From positions 1 to 64,000 of the forward strand of contig SUXC01000006.1 in the NCBI GenBank assembly GCA_015061165.1: 64,000 bases of DNA. Reading direction: 5' to 3'. This document shows positions 52,377-61,117 of this stretch, one piece after another. A program made the translations under genes and the position numbers. The stretch comes from Bacteroidales bacterium (lineage in GTDB: Bacteria > Bacteroidota > Bacteroidia > Bacteroidales > Paludibacteraceae). Under the pieces are notes generated by a model. The model saw only the letters and a program-made list of their open reading frames with translations, was not told the DNA's origin and ran no database searches. Numbering within the stretch: position 1 is the stretch's first letter; every line of letters starts with the position of its first letter.

Positions 52377-54349
52377 TTTACATCAGGAAGGAACGAATAG
52401 TCGCGGGAATAGCGGAGGTGCTGCTCGATATAACCCTCGGTGTAGTCGAGAGTAACATCTGTGATATTACCTTCTGCATCGTAGTGCGCGGTGTAAACAG
52501 GGTTTACGAAGCCCTTGTATGGAGCAAGGTTGAGTTTCTCATAACGCTCCAAAATCTCTTTGTGCAAGTTTTGATCCACTTTCACAGCGTATTCCTCTAC
52601 CATCGCTTTAGCAGCAGGATAGTCGCCTTCGGAAGTGATACGCTGAATCTCACGCAGCAACTCGCCATAGAGGCGGCGAACGCCCTCGTAATCATTGATT
52701 TGGAGGTAGTGCTTGCCATCGCGTTCGATGATCTCTACCTCTTTGTTTTGAGCGTTCTTATATACCCAAAGGGCAATCAACTGACGGTTACGCATGTGCG
52801 ATTCCTCAATATCTTTGCCTGGCTCGATACGCACGAGTTGGGTCATCAGTCCGTTCATCATCTGTTGGTAGTAGAAGCCCTTGTATGCCTCTTCATCCTC
52901 CAACAAACTGAGCTCTACCAACTTAGGGTCAGCCATATAGTAAAGACCGAGCAAGTCGGCACGAGCCTCCTCGATGGTAGAAGCGTGCTCCTTGAGCGCA
53001 TCTTTGGTCACACCAGGCATGAGTTTGCCCGAACCGTGACCTACACATTCGTGAAGATCGGTATGCAAGTCGCCACAAGCACCTGCTTTCTCGTACATGG
53101 CAATCACCTCAGGGCTAATCATAAACTCCTCGTTGAAGCCATTGCCTTTGGCTGCCTCGTTGTAGGCGTGGGTGATATTGTCGATGGTCACAGACTTAGA
53201 ACCATAGTCTTTGCGAATCCAGTTAGCATTAGGCAAGTTAATACCGATAGGGGTAGCAGGATAGCAGTCACCAGCCAAAATAGCAGCGGTGATAACCTTT
53301 GCGCTCACGCCTTTGACTTCCTCTTTCTTGTATTTCTTGTCGGTTGGGGAGTTGTCCTCAAACCATTGTGCGTTGTCGGAGATGGTTTGGCAACGGTGGG
53401 TAGCACGCATATCCTTGAAATTCACTAATGATTCCCAAGTGCCAGTAATACCCAGAGGGTCAGCATATGTCTCGGTGAAGCCGTTCACAAAGTCCACACG
53501 GCTGTTGAGGTCTTTCACCCAAGCGATGCAGTATTCGTTGAACGCACGGAGGTCGCCTGTCTTATTGAACTCAATCATCTTCTCGATAACGAGGCGTTGT
53601 TGCTCGTTCTCGGCGAAAGGTAGTGCTTTCTCGAGGTGCTCTACTACATGGCTGAGGGCTTCGCCGTACATACCACCTACCTTATACACGCGCTCTACCA
53701 CTTTGCCGTTCTCCTTCACGAGCTTGCTGTTCAGACCAATCCACAATGGCTCTGCGGAGTTGTCTTTGTGTGCTTCGTAGTAGGCTTCTGCTTCGGCTTG
53801 GGTCACGCTTTCATAGTAGTTGTTGGCAGAAGCAAGGAGTAGGTCTTCGCCATCAAGACTCAAACTCTTAGGCATTACAGTTGGGTCGAACATTACTGGC
53901 AGGATGGCCTCATCGTATGTAACACCTGCTTCAGCACACGCCTTGACAAACCACTCCTTCGAGAACTCTGGTTGGAACTTGTCGGAAGCGTAGTGGTGGT
54001 GAATACCGTTGGCAAACCAAACGCGTTTGAGGTATTTCTCGAAGTTGATAAACTCCTCGCTTGTCTTGTCGCCCTTGTATTGGGTGTAGAGGGCTTCGAG
54101 TGCGCGACGGATGCGCAGGTTGTAGCGACCGTTTTGATCGTAAAGGATATCACGACCGTGCAAAGCGGCTTCGGTGAGGTGATAAACGAGGGTCTTCTGT
54201 TGCAGACTCAGTGAGTCAAACTCTGGCACTTGGTAGCGCAGAATCTCGAGGTCATAAAACTTGTCCACGGTGTAGTCAAATGTTTGTTCTTGTTTGCAGC
54301 ATGCGCTCAAAGTGATGAGGGCAATGCCGAATAGGATTGATTTTTTCAT
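52373..54349 (-). CDS. Dipeptidyl-peptidase III-like (M49) lipoprotein
   Basis: 658 residues. Lipoprotein signal (MKKSILFGIALITLSAC, Cys17), so probably periplasmic or outer-membrane anchored. The M49 zinc motif HECVGH lies near residue 435 ('DLHECVGHGSGKLMPG'), followed by 'TIEEARADLLGLYYMAD' with the second zinc ligand Glu. M49 enzymes release dipeptides from N-termini. It lies five bases after the small membrane protein gene and overlaps aroA by 4 bp. Confidence 0.9.
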   Translation of the reverse strand: MKKSILFGIALITLSACCKQEQTFDYTVDKFYDLEILRYQVPEFDSLSLQQKTLVYHLTEAALHGRDILYDQNGRYNLRIRRALEALYTQYKGDKTSEEFINFEKYLKRVWFANGIHHHYASDKFQPEFSKEWFVKACAEAGVTYDEAILPVMFDPTVMPKSLSLDGEDLLLASANNYYESVTQAEAEAYYEAHKDNSAEPLWIGLNSKLVKENGKVVERVYKVGGMYGEALSHVVEHLEKALPFAENEQQRLVIEKMIEFNKTGDLRAFNEYCIAWVKDLNSRVDFVNGFTETYADPLGITGTWESLVNFKDMRATHRCQTISDNAQWFEDNSPTDKKYKKEEVKGVSAKVITAAILAGDCYPATPIGINLPNANWIRKDYGSKSVTIDNITHAYNEAAKGNGFNEEFMISPEVIAMYEKAGACGDLHTDLHECVGHGSGKLMPGVTKDALKEHASTIEEARADLLGLYYMADPKLVELSLLEDEEAYKGFYYQQMMNGLMTQLVRIEPGKDIEESHMRNRQLIALWVYKNAQNKEVEIIERDGKHYLQINDYEGVRRLYGELLREIQRITSEGDYPAAKAMVEEYAVKVDQNLHKEILERYEKLNLAPYKGFVNPVYTAHYDAEGNITDVTLDYTEGYIEQHLRYSRDYSFLPDVN

Positions 54350-54354
54350 ATTGA

Positions 54355-54624
54355 TTAGGATTGTGAGATTGATTTATCGGTGTTGCGTTTGCGTAGGAAG
54401 TATGTGATGGTGAAAGTAGGAATGATGTCGGTGAACGGTAGTGCTTCCTCGAGGAATGCGATGATTGTACCTTTGGTACCGCCGAAGATGATGCCATAGA
54501 TGATAGCCGAGATGGGTGCCCATACGGTATCAATCCATTCGCCTATGGATGGTATGAAATAGGATAGCATACCCACTGCGTCCAATAGTATGCACAGCCA
54601 TAATGGTGGTAGTTGGTGTTTCAT
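54355..54624 (-). CDS. Small conserved membrane protein
   Basis: 89 residues from ATG 54624, which overlaps the stop of the nucleotidyltransferase-like gene (ATGA). Two to three hydrophobic segments ('LWLCILLDAVGMLSYFIPSI', 'APISAIIYGIIFGGTKGTII') and 'FLEEALPFTDIIPTFTITYF'. I recall similar small proteins in Bacteroidales; function unknown. Confidence 0.7.
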   Translation of the reverse strand: MKHQLPPLWLCILLDAVGMLSYFIPSIGEWIDTVWAPISAIIYGIIFGGTKGTIIAFLEEALPFTDIIPTFTITYFLRKRNTDKSISQS

Positions 54625-55745
54625 GCTATATTCTTTATTGTAACTATTAATTCGTGCCAAGCTAAGTCAGGGAAGAACTTAGCCATTTGCCATGCCTCAA
54701 AAAGCAATCGGCAGGCGGTATAACCTTTCTGCAATAAACGATTCTTCTTTGGTCGCTCCCAACCGAAGCGTTTCATAAGGCAACAATCTCCTTTTATAGG
54801 TCTTCCACCATGTCCGTCGCGCAATAACTGACGAAGTAAACGATTAGCACAGTCTTGATAATCAGTGGTATATAGTGGAAACGCCTCTACGGGCAACTGC
54901 AACTGATTGACCAATATATGCCCGAAAGTCTGCCAAGCGGTTCGCATGTGCAGGGCTGTGAGAATCTGCTCTATTTCCTGCGTGAGCGTTTGCCATTCCT
55001 CTAGTGTGGATTGCTCGTGTGCCAATTTTAGACACAACGCCCAATCGCCCAATTGGCGGAAACCTACACCCGTACTCTCGAAATGATGCCATGCGTGCAT
55101 AAAGACATACAGCGCATTGTATGCAGCCGAAGGCACCGCTACTGCTTTGCCATAGATATCCAATGTGGTGGAATGATTCAAATGGCGGAGGGTAAATGCT
55201 TGATATAGAGCATCGGCTTTCTTGTCGTGAAACTCCATCGTTACTCGGTGCAATTCCACCACGCGGTCAAGGTTCTCATCAATCACCAATATATAGTGTA
55301 TGCCTCCTTCTGTACCAGAATGCCAATGCGCATCGGGATAAGCGGCAGTTACAATCTCGGCAGCACGTTCGTAGTCTTTCTCCCCTACATAAATATCCAC
55401 ATCTCCAAAATCGCGTGTGTCAGGGTCGGGGTAAAGCCCCGATAGACTATAGCCCTTGATGAGTGTAGCGGAAATATCGTGCTGCGAAAGCAATTCAATC
55501 ACGCTGATAGCCAACTGGTTGAGTCGTGCTTGGCGTTGCAGCACCATGAACATAGTAGGTGTGAGTTGTTTGTCAAAAGGAGTGGCAATACGATGTGCTT
55601 TGAGCCACACACTAAAGGCATGCAAACATTTTTGGCGTGCTGCCAGATTCAGCATACCCTGCCAATCGGTATCGGCGGGCACTTCTGCAGGTGTACCCCA
55701 AAGCACCGCTCTCAGTATGGAGAAAAATAGCTGCTCTTGATTCAT
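54621..55745 (-). CDS. Nucleotidyltransferase-like protein (NTP_transf_5 type)
   Basis: 374 residues. 'SATLIKGYSLSGLYPDPDTR' leads to 'DFGDVDIYVGEKDYERAAEI', in which Asp115/Asp117 match the metal-binding GDxD-like motif of this uncharacterised nucleotidyltransferase family; 'VVELHRVTMEFHDK' may give the third acid. Homologues occur in lasso-peptide and other RiPP clusters together with HPr-kinase-like proteins, and such a protein is encoded 1.5 kb upstream here. Target unknown. Confidence 0.78.
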   Translation of the reverse strand: MNQEQLFFSILRAVLWGTPAEVPADTDWQGMLNLAARQKCLHAFSVWLKAHRIATPFDKQLTPTMFMVLQRQARLNQLAISVIELLSQHDISATLIKGYSLSGLYPDPDTRDFGDVDIYVGEKDYERAAEIVTAAYPDAHWHSGTEGGIHYILVIDENLDRVVELHRVTMEFHDKKADALYQAFTLRHLNHSTTLDIYGKAVAVPSAAYNALYVFMHAWHHFESTGVGFRQLGDWALCLKLAHEQSTLEEWQTLTQEIEQILTALHMRTAWQTFGHILVNQLQLPVEAFPLYTTDYQDCANRLLRQLLRDGHGGRPIKGDCCLMKRFGWERPKKNRLLQKGYTACRLLFEAWQMAKFFPDLAWHELIVTIKNIA

Positions 55746-55752
55746 ATTCTGA

Positions 55753-55787
55753 TTTTGGATTCCAGACTCCCGACTCTCGACTACAGA
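55753..55787. repeat. gactcccgactctcgac low-complexity spacer
   Basis: The short spacer between the PqqD-like and nucleotidyltransferase-like genes consists of gactc/cgact words, which also appear near 5437-5460 and, in frame, at 59221-59245. Confidence 0.6.
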
Positions 55788-55796
55788 GTCTCAAAT

Positions 55797-56063
55797 TTAA
55801 GCGATAATCCCAATCTCCTTCCAATCATCAATAGTGGCTTGGGCATCTTCGCGAGCGATGTCTTCGGTTACTTCGTACTCATCCAACAATAGTTGGGTCA
55901 GGGTATCCACATCAAACTCTTTGCCCTCTACTTGTTGCCACAGATAGGCTGCTGCCTCGTTGAAAGTGATGAGGTTGTTAAAGTTCACGAGCTCTACGCT
56001 CTCGCCTATCAGTATATAATCACCGCCCAACTCACGTAGGCGAAATCCTTTCTTAGTCTTCAT
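55797..56063 (-). CDS. PqqD-like protein (RiPP recognition element fold)
   Basis: 88 residues. 'GFRLRELGGDYILIGES' followed by 'VNFNNLITFNEAAAYLWQQV' and 'LTQLLLDEYEVTEDIAREDA' with 'TIDDWKEIGII' is the PqqD winged-helix pattern. PqqD-like domains bind leader peptides of ribosomally made peptides and hand them to modifying enzymes. It overlaps the peptidase gene by 11 bp, so translation is coupled. Confidence 0.82.
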   Translation of the reverse strand: MKTKKGFRLRELGGDYILIGESVELVNFNNLITFNEAAAYLWQQVEGKEFDVDTLTQLLLDEYEVTEDIAREDAQATIDDWKEIGIIA

Positions 56064-56496
56064 AGAATCTGTTTTGCAATTTGATGATTTTGCTATATAC
56101 TTTGAGTATAAACCACTTGATACAAGTAGGTAGATGTCGCCAAATCCGTGCTTTGGTCAGGCGTTTGCGTTTGCCATCGCGTCCCTTCATGCGCACTACG
56201 CGACCGATAATATCCTCGAAAGTGCATACCTCTTGCCCCTTGAGGTTGCCATCGCCACGCAGAATAATCTGCTCGCCCTTGATTTTATAAATTCGGTGAA
56301 GCACATATGTGCCGTTTGCCCTTGCCAATACAATGATACCCACTTTGGGCTCGTGGCATGTTCTGAGAATCACTTTGTCGCGTCCGCCTTCAATAAATGG
56401 GCGCATACTCACGCCGCGGGGCGCAAACTCCACCATATGACCACTTTTGAGCAGTCGCTCAAACTCGGGGATTAATATATCGTTGCTTTTTTCCAT
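56053..56496 (-). CDS. S24/S26-family (signal-peptidase-like) protein
   Basis: 147 residues. 'FAPRGVSMRPFI' carries the expected nucleophile Ser30; 'NGTYVLHRIYKIKGEQIILR' and 'GDGNLKGQEVCTFEDIIGRV' complete the fold. His67 in VLHRI recalls the Ser-His dyad of Sec11/SipW-type signal peptidases, in place of the Lys of classical type I. A hydrophobic helix is not obvious at the N-terminus; the C-terminal 40 residues are basic and amphipathic. It could cleave a peptide handled by the neighbouring PqqD-like protein. Confidence 0.78.
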   Translation of the reverse strand: MEKSNDILIPEFERLLKSGHMVEFAPRGVSMRPFIEGGRDKVILRTCHEPKVGIIVLARANGTYVLHRIYKIKGEQIILRGDGNLKGQEVCTFEDIIGRVVRMKGRDGKRKRLTKARIWRHLPTCIKWFILKVYSKIIKLQNRFYED

Positions 56497-56501
56497 AATC
56501 T

Positions 56502-57446
56502 TTATTTAACGCCATTCCAGCATGTCTCTGCTGCATCTGTGTTGGGCAGACAATTCAGGTGATAGCACTTGACGTGGGTAATAATATGCTTGATGCTATC
56601 GTATAGTTGGTCTGCCATTTGTCGGTCAATCTTCAGTCCCGATGCCGATGACAGCATATAGGCGTATGCTTGTGGCAACGTCAGTGGTTGCAGTTCGTTG
56701 AACGGTGCTTGACTGAGTTTTATGATACCTCTCGCGCGTACGTGCGCGTTTTTGTAACAAGGTGTCTTTCCGCTCCATGGCGAACCATATACCCGCACCT
56801 CGCCATTATCCATTACCCGCAATATAGGATTGTCATCGTTGAGCAACCAAGCATCGGGAAAAGCCTGTAGCCATTGGCGCGCGTGTGTGGACTTGCCTGT
56901 ACCACTATGCCCCAAGAACAAGAATCCCAATTCCTCGCCCTTAGCATCGTTCTTCACCACCACTGCGGCGTGCATCTCCAGTGTCATGAGTGGGGCAGTA
57001 CGGAACGCAAACATCAGCATTAGCGCATTGTCCATGCAGAAACGCACATCCTGGTATTCGGCTGCTATGTGTAGCACTCCTTGTGTAAAATCTTTATCGC
57101 TCTGCAACTCGCAACAGATAGGTGATTGGGCTATCTGTGAAACACGCATCAACCATCCCTTGTCGCCAATAGCCAATTGCCCATCACCAATAACCTCTCT
57201 GTACACCTCAATGCGAGGCATATCCTCCTCTGAATTATCGGTAAAGACATGCCGATAGGTAGTTCGTTGCTCATCAGTGAGCAATCCGTTTTGCTCTATG
57301 CGCAGGGTGAAAATAGTGGAATCATGCGCAGTTTCTCTAAAAGGCTCATAGTTATTCAGCAATGCCAATAGCGCATCGTTGCTGCTTTCTACGGCAAATA
57401 GATGTCCTGCTACGCGATAGTAGTATGTATTAAAGGGCTGTTCCAT
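56502..57446 (-). CDS. HPr-kinase-like (HprK-type P-loop) protein
   Basis: 314 residues from ATG 57446; an upstream in-frame start at 57497 lies before the promoter. The C-terminal half has P-loop GHSGTGKST (179-187), 'PDAWLLNDDNPILRV' and 'YGSPWSGKTPCYKN', typical of HprK-like serine kinases outside the PTS system. In paeninodin-type lasso-peptide clusters such a kinase phosphorylates the precursor C-terminus. Residues about 85-98 ('VIGDGQLAIGDKGW') are coded by a ctattgg-type repeat and look inserted. First gene of the long minus-strand run. Confidence 0.8.
   Translation of the reverse strand: MEQPFNTYYYRVAGHLFAVESSNDALLALLNNYEPFRETAHDSTIFTLRIEQNGLLTDEQRTTYRHVFTDNSEEDMPRIEVYREVIGDGQLAIGDKGWLMRVSQIAQSPICCELQSDKDFTQGVLHIAAEYQDVRFCMDNALMLMFAFRTAPLMTLEMHAAVVVKNDAKGEELGFLFLGHSGTGKSTHARQWLQAFPDAWLLNDDNPILRVMDNGEVRVYGSPWSGKTPCYKNAHVRARGIIKLSQAPFNELQPLTLPQAYAYMLSSASGLKIDRQMADQLYDSIKHIITHVKCYHLNCLPNTDAAETCWNGVK
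57153..57194. repeat. In-gene ttggctattggcgacaagg repeat in the HPr-kinase-like gene
   Basis: Minus-strand ATTGGCTATTGG followed by CGACAAGG, the same words and order as at 24670-24716 in gldA, where they lie on the opposite strand relative to the gene. Confidence 0.72.
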
Positions 57447-57466
57447 TGGAAAATTGAAATCACTTG

Positions 57467-57474
57467 CAAAGGTA
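57467..57474 (-). promoter_or_regulatory. -7 promoter box TACCTTTG of the HPr-kinase-like to trpB run
   Basis: Minus-strand TACCTTTG lies 20 bp upstream of ATG 57446. No other clear promoter was seen before 49196 in this run. Confidence 0.65.
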
Positions 57475-57537
57475 CGAAAAAAAATGTGAATACGCAAAAA
57501 AAAAGAATCAATTCTTGCGTATATGTATTTTTTTTAC

Positions 57538-57545
57538 TAATTTTG
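57538..57545 (+). promoter_or_regulatory. -7 promoter box TAATTTTG for pyrH
   Basis: TAATTTTG lies 28 bp upstream of the pyrH ATG, divergent from the promoter at 57467. Confidence 0.65.
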
Positions 57546-57573
57546 CAGCGAATTAATAAATTAGGAGATTTTT

Positions 57574-58278
57574 ATGTATAAACGAATACTCTTGAAACTC
57601 TCGGGTGAGAGTCTTATGGGAAGCAAAGGCTATGGCATTGATGAGCAACGCCTTGCCGATTATGCTCGGCAGATTCAACAAATAGCTCAAATGGGCGTAG
57701 AGGTTGCTATTGTTATAGGTGGTGGTAATATTTTTCGTGGACTCAGTGGCGCGCAAAAGGGTTTTGATCGCGTAAAAGGTGACCAAATGGGTATGTTGGC
57801 TACTGTCATCAATTCCTTGGCACTTTGCTCTGCATTGGAGGTTATTGGGCAGAAGGCGCGTGTGATGACCAGTGTGCGTATGGAACCTATAGGCGAATTA
57901 TACACCACTGACAAGGCGTTGCGCTTGATGTCAAAAGGCACTGTAGTCATTATTGCGGGTGGTACAGGCAACCCATATTTCACGACAGATACCGCTTCGG
58001 TACTTCGCGCAATAGAACTGAGGGCAAATGTAATGATGAAGGGCACGCGTGTAGATGGAATCTACAATGCTGATCCAGAGAAAGACCCTACTGCCACCAA
58101 ATATACGCAAATTACATATGATGAGATATTGGAGATGCAACTCAAAGTGATGGATCTCACAGCTATCACCATGTGTCGCGAGAACAATATGCCAATCTAT
58201 GTGTTTGATATGGATACGATTGGCAATCTTGAAAAAGTAATGAATGGACAACAAATAGGAACACTTGTAAAACCCTGA
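57574..58278 (+). CDS. pyrH: UMP kinase
   Basis: 234 residues. Amino-acid-kinase fold, makes UDP from UMP. 'RILLKLSGESLMG', 'VAIVIGGGNIFRGLSGAQKG', 'DQMGMLATVINSLALCSALE' and 'GGTGNPYFTTDTASVLRA' are hallmarks. It lies five bases before frr, the usual pairing. Confidence 0.97.
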   Translation: MYKRILLKLSGESLMGSKGYGIDEQRLADYARQIQQIAQMGVEVAIVIGGGNIFRGLSGAQKGFDRVKGDQMGMLATVINSLALCSALEVIGQKARVMTSVRMEPIGELYTTDKALRLMSKGTVVIIAGGTGNPYFTTDTASVLRAIELRANVMMKGTRVDGIYNADPEKDPTATKYTQITYDEILEMQLKVMDLTAITMCRENNMPIYVFDMDTIGNLEKVMNGQQIGTLVKP

Positions 58279-58283
58279 TAACC

Positions 58284-58844
58284 ATGATTGAACCAAAACA
58301 AATTCTAAACGAAGCAGAGGAACTGATGGAATCTGCTGTCATGTATCTTGATGATGCTTTGGCGCGCATCCGCGCAGGCAAAGCCAGTGCACGTATCTTA
58401 GATGTAGTAAAAGTAGAATACTACGGACAAATGTCTCCTCTTTCGAACGTATCCACTATCACTACACCTGATGCTCGTACCATCCAAATCCAACCATGGG
58501 AGAAGAAAATGCTTCCAGAAATTGAGCGCGCATTAATCAACTCCAACGTAGGTTTGGCACCAAACAACAATGGCGAGTGTATTCGTCTCATGATTCCACC
58601 TTTGACAGAGGAACGCCGTAAAGAGTTGGCTAAGCAGTGCAAAGGCGAAGCTGAGAATGCAAAGGTAAGCGTGCGCAATGCTCGTCGCGATGCCATTGAT
58701 ACCCTCAAGAAACAAATCAAAGAAGGACTACCAGAGGATGCAGAAAAAGATGCGGAGAACGAGGCACAAAAACTTCACGACAAATACGTGAAGCAAATTG
58801 ACGAAATCTACGCAAAGAAAGAGAAAGAGATTATGACCGTGTAA
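58284..58844 (+). CDS. frr: Ribosome recycling factor
   Basis: 186 residues. Tri-helical bundle that splits post-termination ribosomes with EF-G. 'RAGKASARILDVVKVEYYGQ', 'ITTPDARTIQIQPWEKKMLP' and 'GECIRLMIPPLTEERRKELA' identify it. Confidence 0.97.
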   Translation: MIEPKQILNEAEELMESAVMYLDDALARIRAGKASARILDVVKVEYYGQMSPLSNVSTITTPDARTIQIQPWEKKMLPEIERALINSNVGLAPNNNGECIRLMIPPLTEERRKELAKQCKGEAENAKVSVRNARRDAIDTLKKQIKEGLPEDAEKDAENEAQKLHDKYVKQIDEIYAKKEKEIMTV

Positions 58845-58852
58845 GTTTAGGC

Positions 58853-58945
58853 AATAAGGCAATGAGGCGATTAGGCAAGAGGCGCAAAATAGCGGCAGAG
58901 CCGCATATCCCCAGCCTTTAGCCTTTGACCTTTAGCCTTTAACTT
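58853..58945. repeat. aggcgattaggc and cctttagcc repeats before the OMP gene
   Basis: gcaataaggcaatgaggcgattaggc and later cctttagcctttgacctttagcctttaac. The first shares an exact 14-mer with aroA (52209-52245), the second resembles 23446-23488. The repeat runs up to 10 bases before the TTG start of the OMP gene. Confidence 0.8.
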
Positions 58946-58952
58946 CGATTTA

Positions 58953-60119
58953 TTGCGTCTGCGATTACTCATACTAACAATAGCATGGACATTGCTCATA
59001 CCAATGTCTCATGCTATTTGTTTAGATAGCTTGTTAAATCTGCCTGCGATGGGTATTCCCGTGGTCAATTATTCCCCTGAATCCACATGGGAGTTTGGAG
59101 CAGCAGCGCAAGGCTATTTCCGTTTGCCCAATCAGGAGCGCACCTCTATTGTGCAACTCGATGGCACCTATTCGCTCAACCACCAATGGTATATCAATGC
59201 TCAAGGGAACTTGTATTTCGGGAATCGGGAGTCGGGTGTCCAAAATAAGGGGGAAAGCATTTGGCAACTCCAGTTTCGTGCAGGCTACAGCGACCGCCCT
59301 GCTACCTATTATGGTACTTTCCACGAGCCCGGTTTCTCCAACGAAGGCAATGTGGGCATTGGTATGTTGCGCAAGGGGACTCCATATCAATTGCAGCGTG
59401 GATATGTGAATGTTCAAACACCTATTTATGTGGGCAGGCATATGGCTATTGGGCCTATGGCAGATATGCTCATCGCGCGGTTTGATATCCAAAATACCTA
59501 TACCACAATCAATCCTCTTGTGCAATTGGCATTAGGCGTGGTAGCACAATACGACTCGCGTGATAATGTGTTTTATCCCAACTCTGGCATATTCGCCAAA
59601 CTATCTGCTGCTGCCGCTTGGACCAACAAGATAGATATTCCTCAGGGGCAACAGGCTACTATCAATGGTTTGTTGGCAGCGGATATAAGACAGTATATTC
59701 CTTTGCCACATAAGTTAGTGCTCGCATGGCAGTTGAAGACGCAACTGATGTTATCGAGATACGAGATATCGCACCTTACTTTATATCCTATGCTTCCTCG
59801 ATTAGGTGGACAGGACGGATTAAGGGGCATTAATAGCGACATGTTTCGCGATGATATTATGATGGCTTTCCAAGCCGAATTGCGCATACCCATATGGAGT
59901 ATTTTTCGTGGCACAGTGTTTGCGGGGGTAGGAGATGTGTATGACTACCACAATTGGCATTGGGCTGTACCCAAGGTGAGTTATGGAGTAGGTCTGCGTG
60001 CGGCAATCAATAGGGCTAAGGTGAATATCCGCTTTGACATTGCTCGTAGCAACGTGGACCCTCGTTGGGATAATATCAGTGCTTATAGTTTCTATCTTAC
60101 CGCTACCGAAGCTTTCTAA
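58953..60119 (+). CDS. Omp85-superfamily (BamA/TamA-like) outer-membrane barrel without POTRA domains
   Basis: 388 residues from TTG 58953, giving a clear signal peptide (MRLRLLILTIAWTLLIPMSHA); no ATG fits. The mature part consists of alternating beta-strand sequence with the C-terminal barrel hallmark 'RLGGQDGLRGINSDMFRDDI' (the RGxxxxxFRD loop of the Omp85 barrel) and ends in Phe. POTRA repeats are absent; barrel-only members are common in Bacteroidota and mostly uncharacterised. 'GNRESGVQNKGES' (about 90-102) is coded by a gggaatcgggagtcggg repeat. Confidence 0.82.
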   Translation: MRLRLLILTIAWTLLIPMSHAICLDSLLNLPAMGIPVVNYSPESTWEFGAAAQGYFRLPNQERTSIVQLDGTYSLNHQWYINAQGNLYFGNRESGVQNKGESIWQLQFRAGYSDRPATYYGTFHEPGFSNEGNVGIGMLRKGTPYQLQRGYVNVQTPIYVGRHMAIGPMADMLIARFDIQNTYTTINPLVQLALGVVAQYDSRDNVFYPNSGIFAKLSAAAAWTNKIDIPQGQQATINGLLAADIRQYIPLPHKLVLAWQLKTQLMLSRYEISHLTLYPMLPRLGGQDGLRGINSDMFRDDIMMAFQAELRIPIWSIFRGTVFAGVGDVYDYHNWHWAVPKVSYGVGLRAAINRAKVNIRFDIARSNVDPRWDNISAYSFYLTATEAF

Positions 60120-60156
60120 CCATTCTATACAACCCTATACAACCCTACACAACCCT
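60119..60156. repeat. 10-bp tandem repeat (tacaacccta) before rsgA
   Basis: Three to four units of tatacaaccc/tacacaaccc run up to the rsgA ATG. The same words recur in frame inside rsgA at 60831-60852. Confidence 0.85.
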
Positions 60157-61095
60157 ATGCGAGGATTAGTTATCAAATCAACGGGCACAAGTTATGGCGT
60201 GCATTTTGAAGACGGAACAACGGCGGATTGCCATGTGAAGGGAAATTTCCGTATTCGTGGCATTCGTTCTACCAATCCTATTGCGATTGGCGACTATGTC
60301 GAGGTGACTGCGCTTGACGATGGTACGCATTGGATTACGGATTTGTATGATCGTAAGAACTATATTGTGCGCCGTTCTACCAACCTCAGTTATGCATCGC
60401 ATATCTTGGCAGCCAATGTGGACATGGCAGCATTGATTGTTACGCTCCGCCATCCCGAGACTTCCACCACCTTTATTGACCGTTTTTTGGCTACGTGCGA
60501 AGCATATCGTGTGCCTGCGTGCCTTATATTCAATAAGGTGGACCTACTCAATGAGGATGAGCAACACGAGTTATCCGCCCTGCGCCAGTTGTATGAATCG
60601 CTTGGCTATCCTACATATGCCATTTCTGCATTATCTCTTGCTTCATCGCCTGATAGCACTATCGCCTCTATCTTCGATGGCAAAGTGACCCTGCTCTCTG
60701 GCAATTCGGGTGTGGGTAAATCCACTTTGCTCAATGCTATTTTGGGCAAGGATATTGCCCGCACTGGGGCTATATCTTCTGCCCACCATAAGGGCATGCA
60801 CACCACTACTTTCTCCGAGATGTACCCACTACACAATCCTACACAACCCTCATGGATTATTGATACCCCAGGTATCAAAGGATTTGGTATGTTGGATATG
60901 GAGCGCCACGAAATGGGGCACTATTTCCGTGAGATATTTGCTATTAGTCAAGAATGTCGTTATTCGGACTGTGTGCATATCAACGAACCTGGTTGTGCTG
61001 TTAATCAGGCTGTTATAGATGGCCGAATAGCCCTTTCGCGCTATGAGAGTTATCTATCGATGTTAGATGATATAACCGAAAATAAATACCGATAA
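60157..61095 (+). CDS. rsgA: Small-subunit ribosome-maturation GTPase RsgA
   Basis: 312 residues from ATG 60157; the open frame reaches 60034 but runs through the preceding gene. OB domain, then a circularly permuted GTPase: G4 'LIFNKVDLL', G1 'LLSGNSGVGKSTLLNAILG', G3 'IIDTPGIKGFG'. The C-terminal zinc motif is 'ECRYSDCVHINEPGCAV'. Releases RbfA-type factors late in 30S maturation. A short 'PLHNPTQPSW' stretch before the G3 motif is coded by the same tacaaccc repeat that precedes the gene. Confidence 0.95.
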   Translation: MRGLVIKSTGTSYGVHFEDGTTADCHVKGNFRIRGIRSTNPIAIGDYVEVTALDDGTHWITDLYDRKNYIVRRSTNLSYASHILAANVDMAALIVTLRHPETSTTFIDRFLATCEAYRVPACLIFNKVDLLNEDEQHELSALRQLYESLGYPTYAISALSLASSPDSTIASIFDGKVTLLSGNSGVGKSTLLNAILGKDIARTGAISSAHHKGMHTTTFSEMYPLHNPTQPSWIIDTPGIKGFGMLDMERHEMGHYFREIFAISQECRYSDCVHINEPGCAVNQAVIDGRIALSRYESYLSMLDDITENKYR

Positions 61096-61117
61096 TTAAC
61101 CATAAAAATCGTTCAAT

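Noticed and set aside
52349..53428. 359-codon plus-strand frame opposite the M49 peptidase
   Set aside because: Antisense shadow of a well-supported gene; composition shows no recognisable domain.
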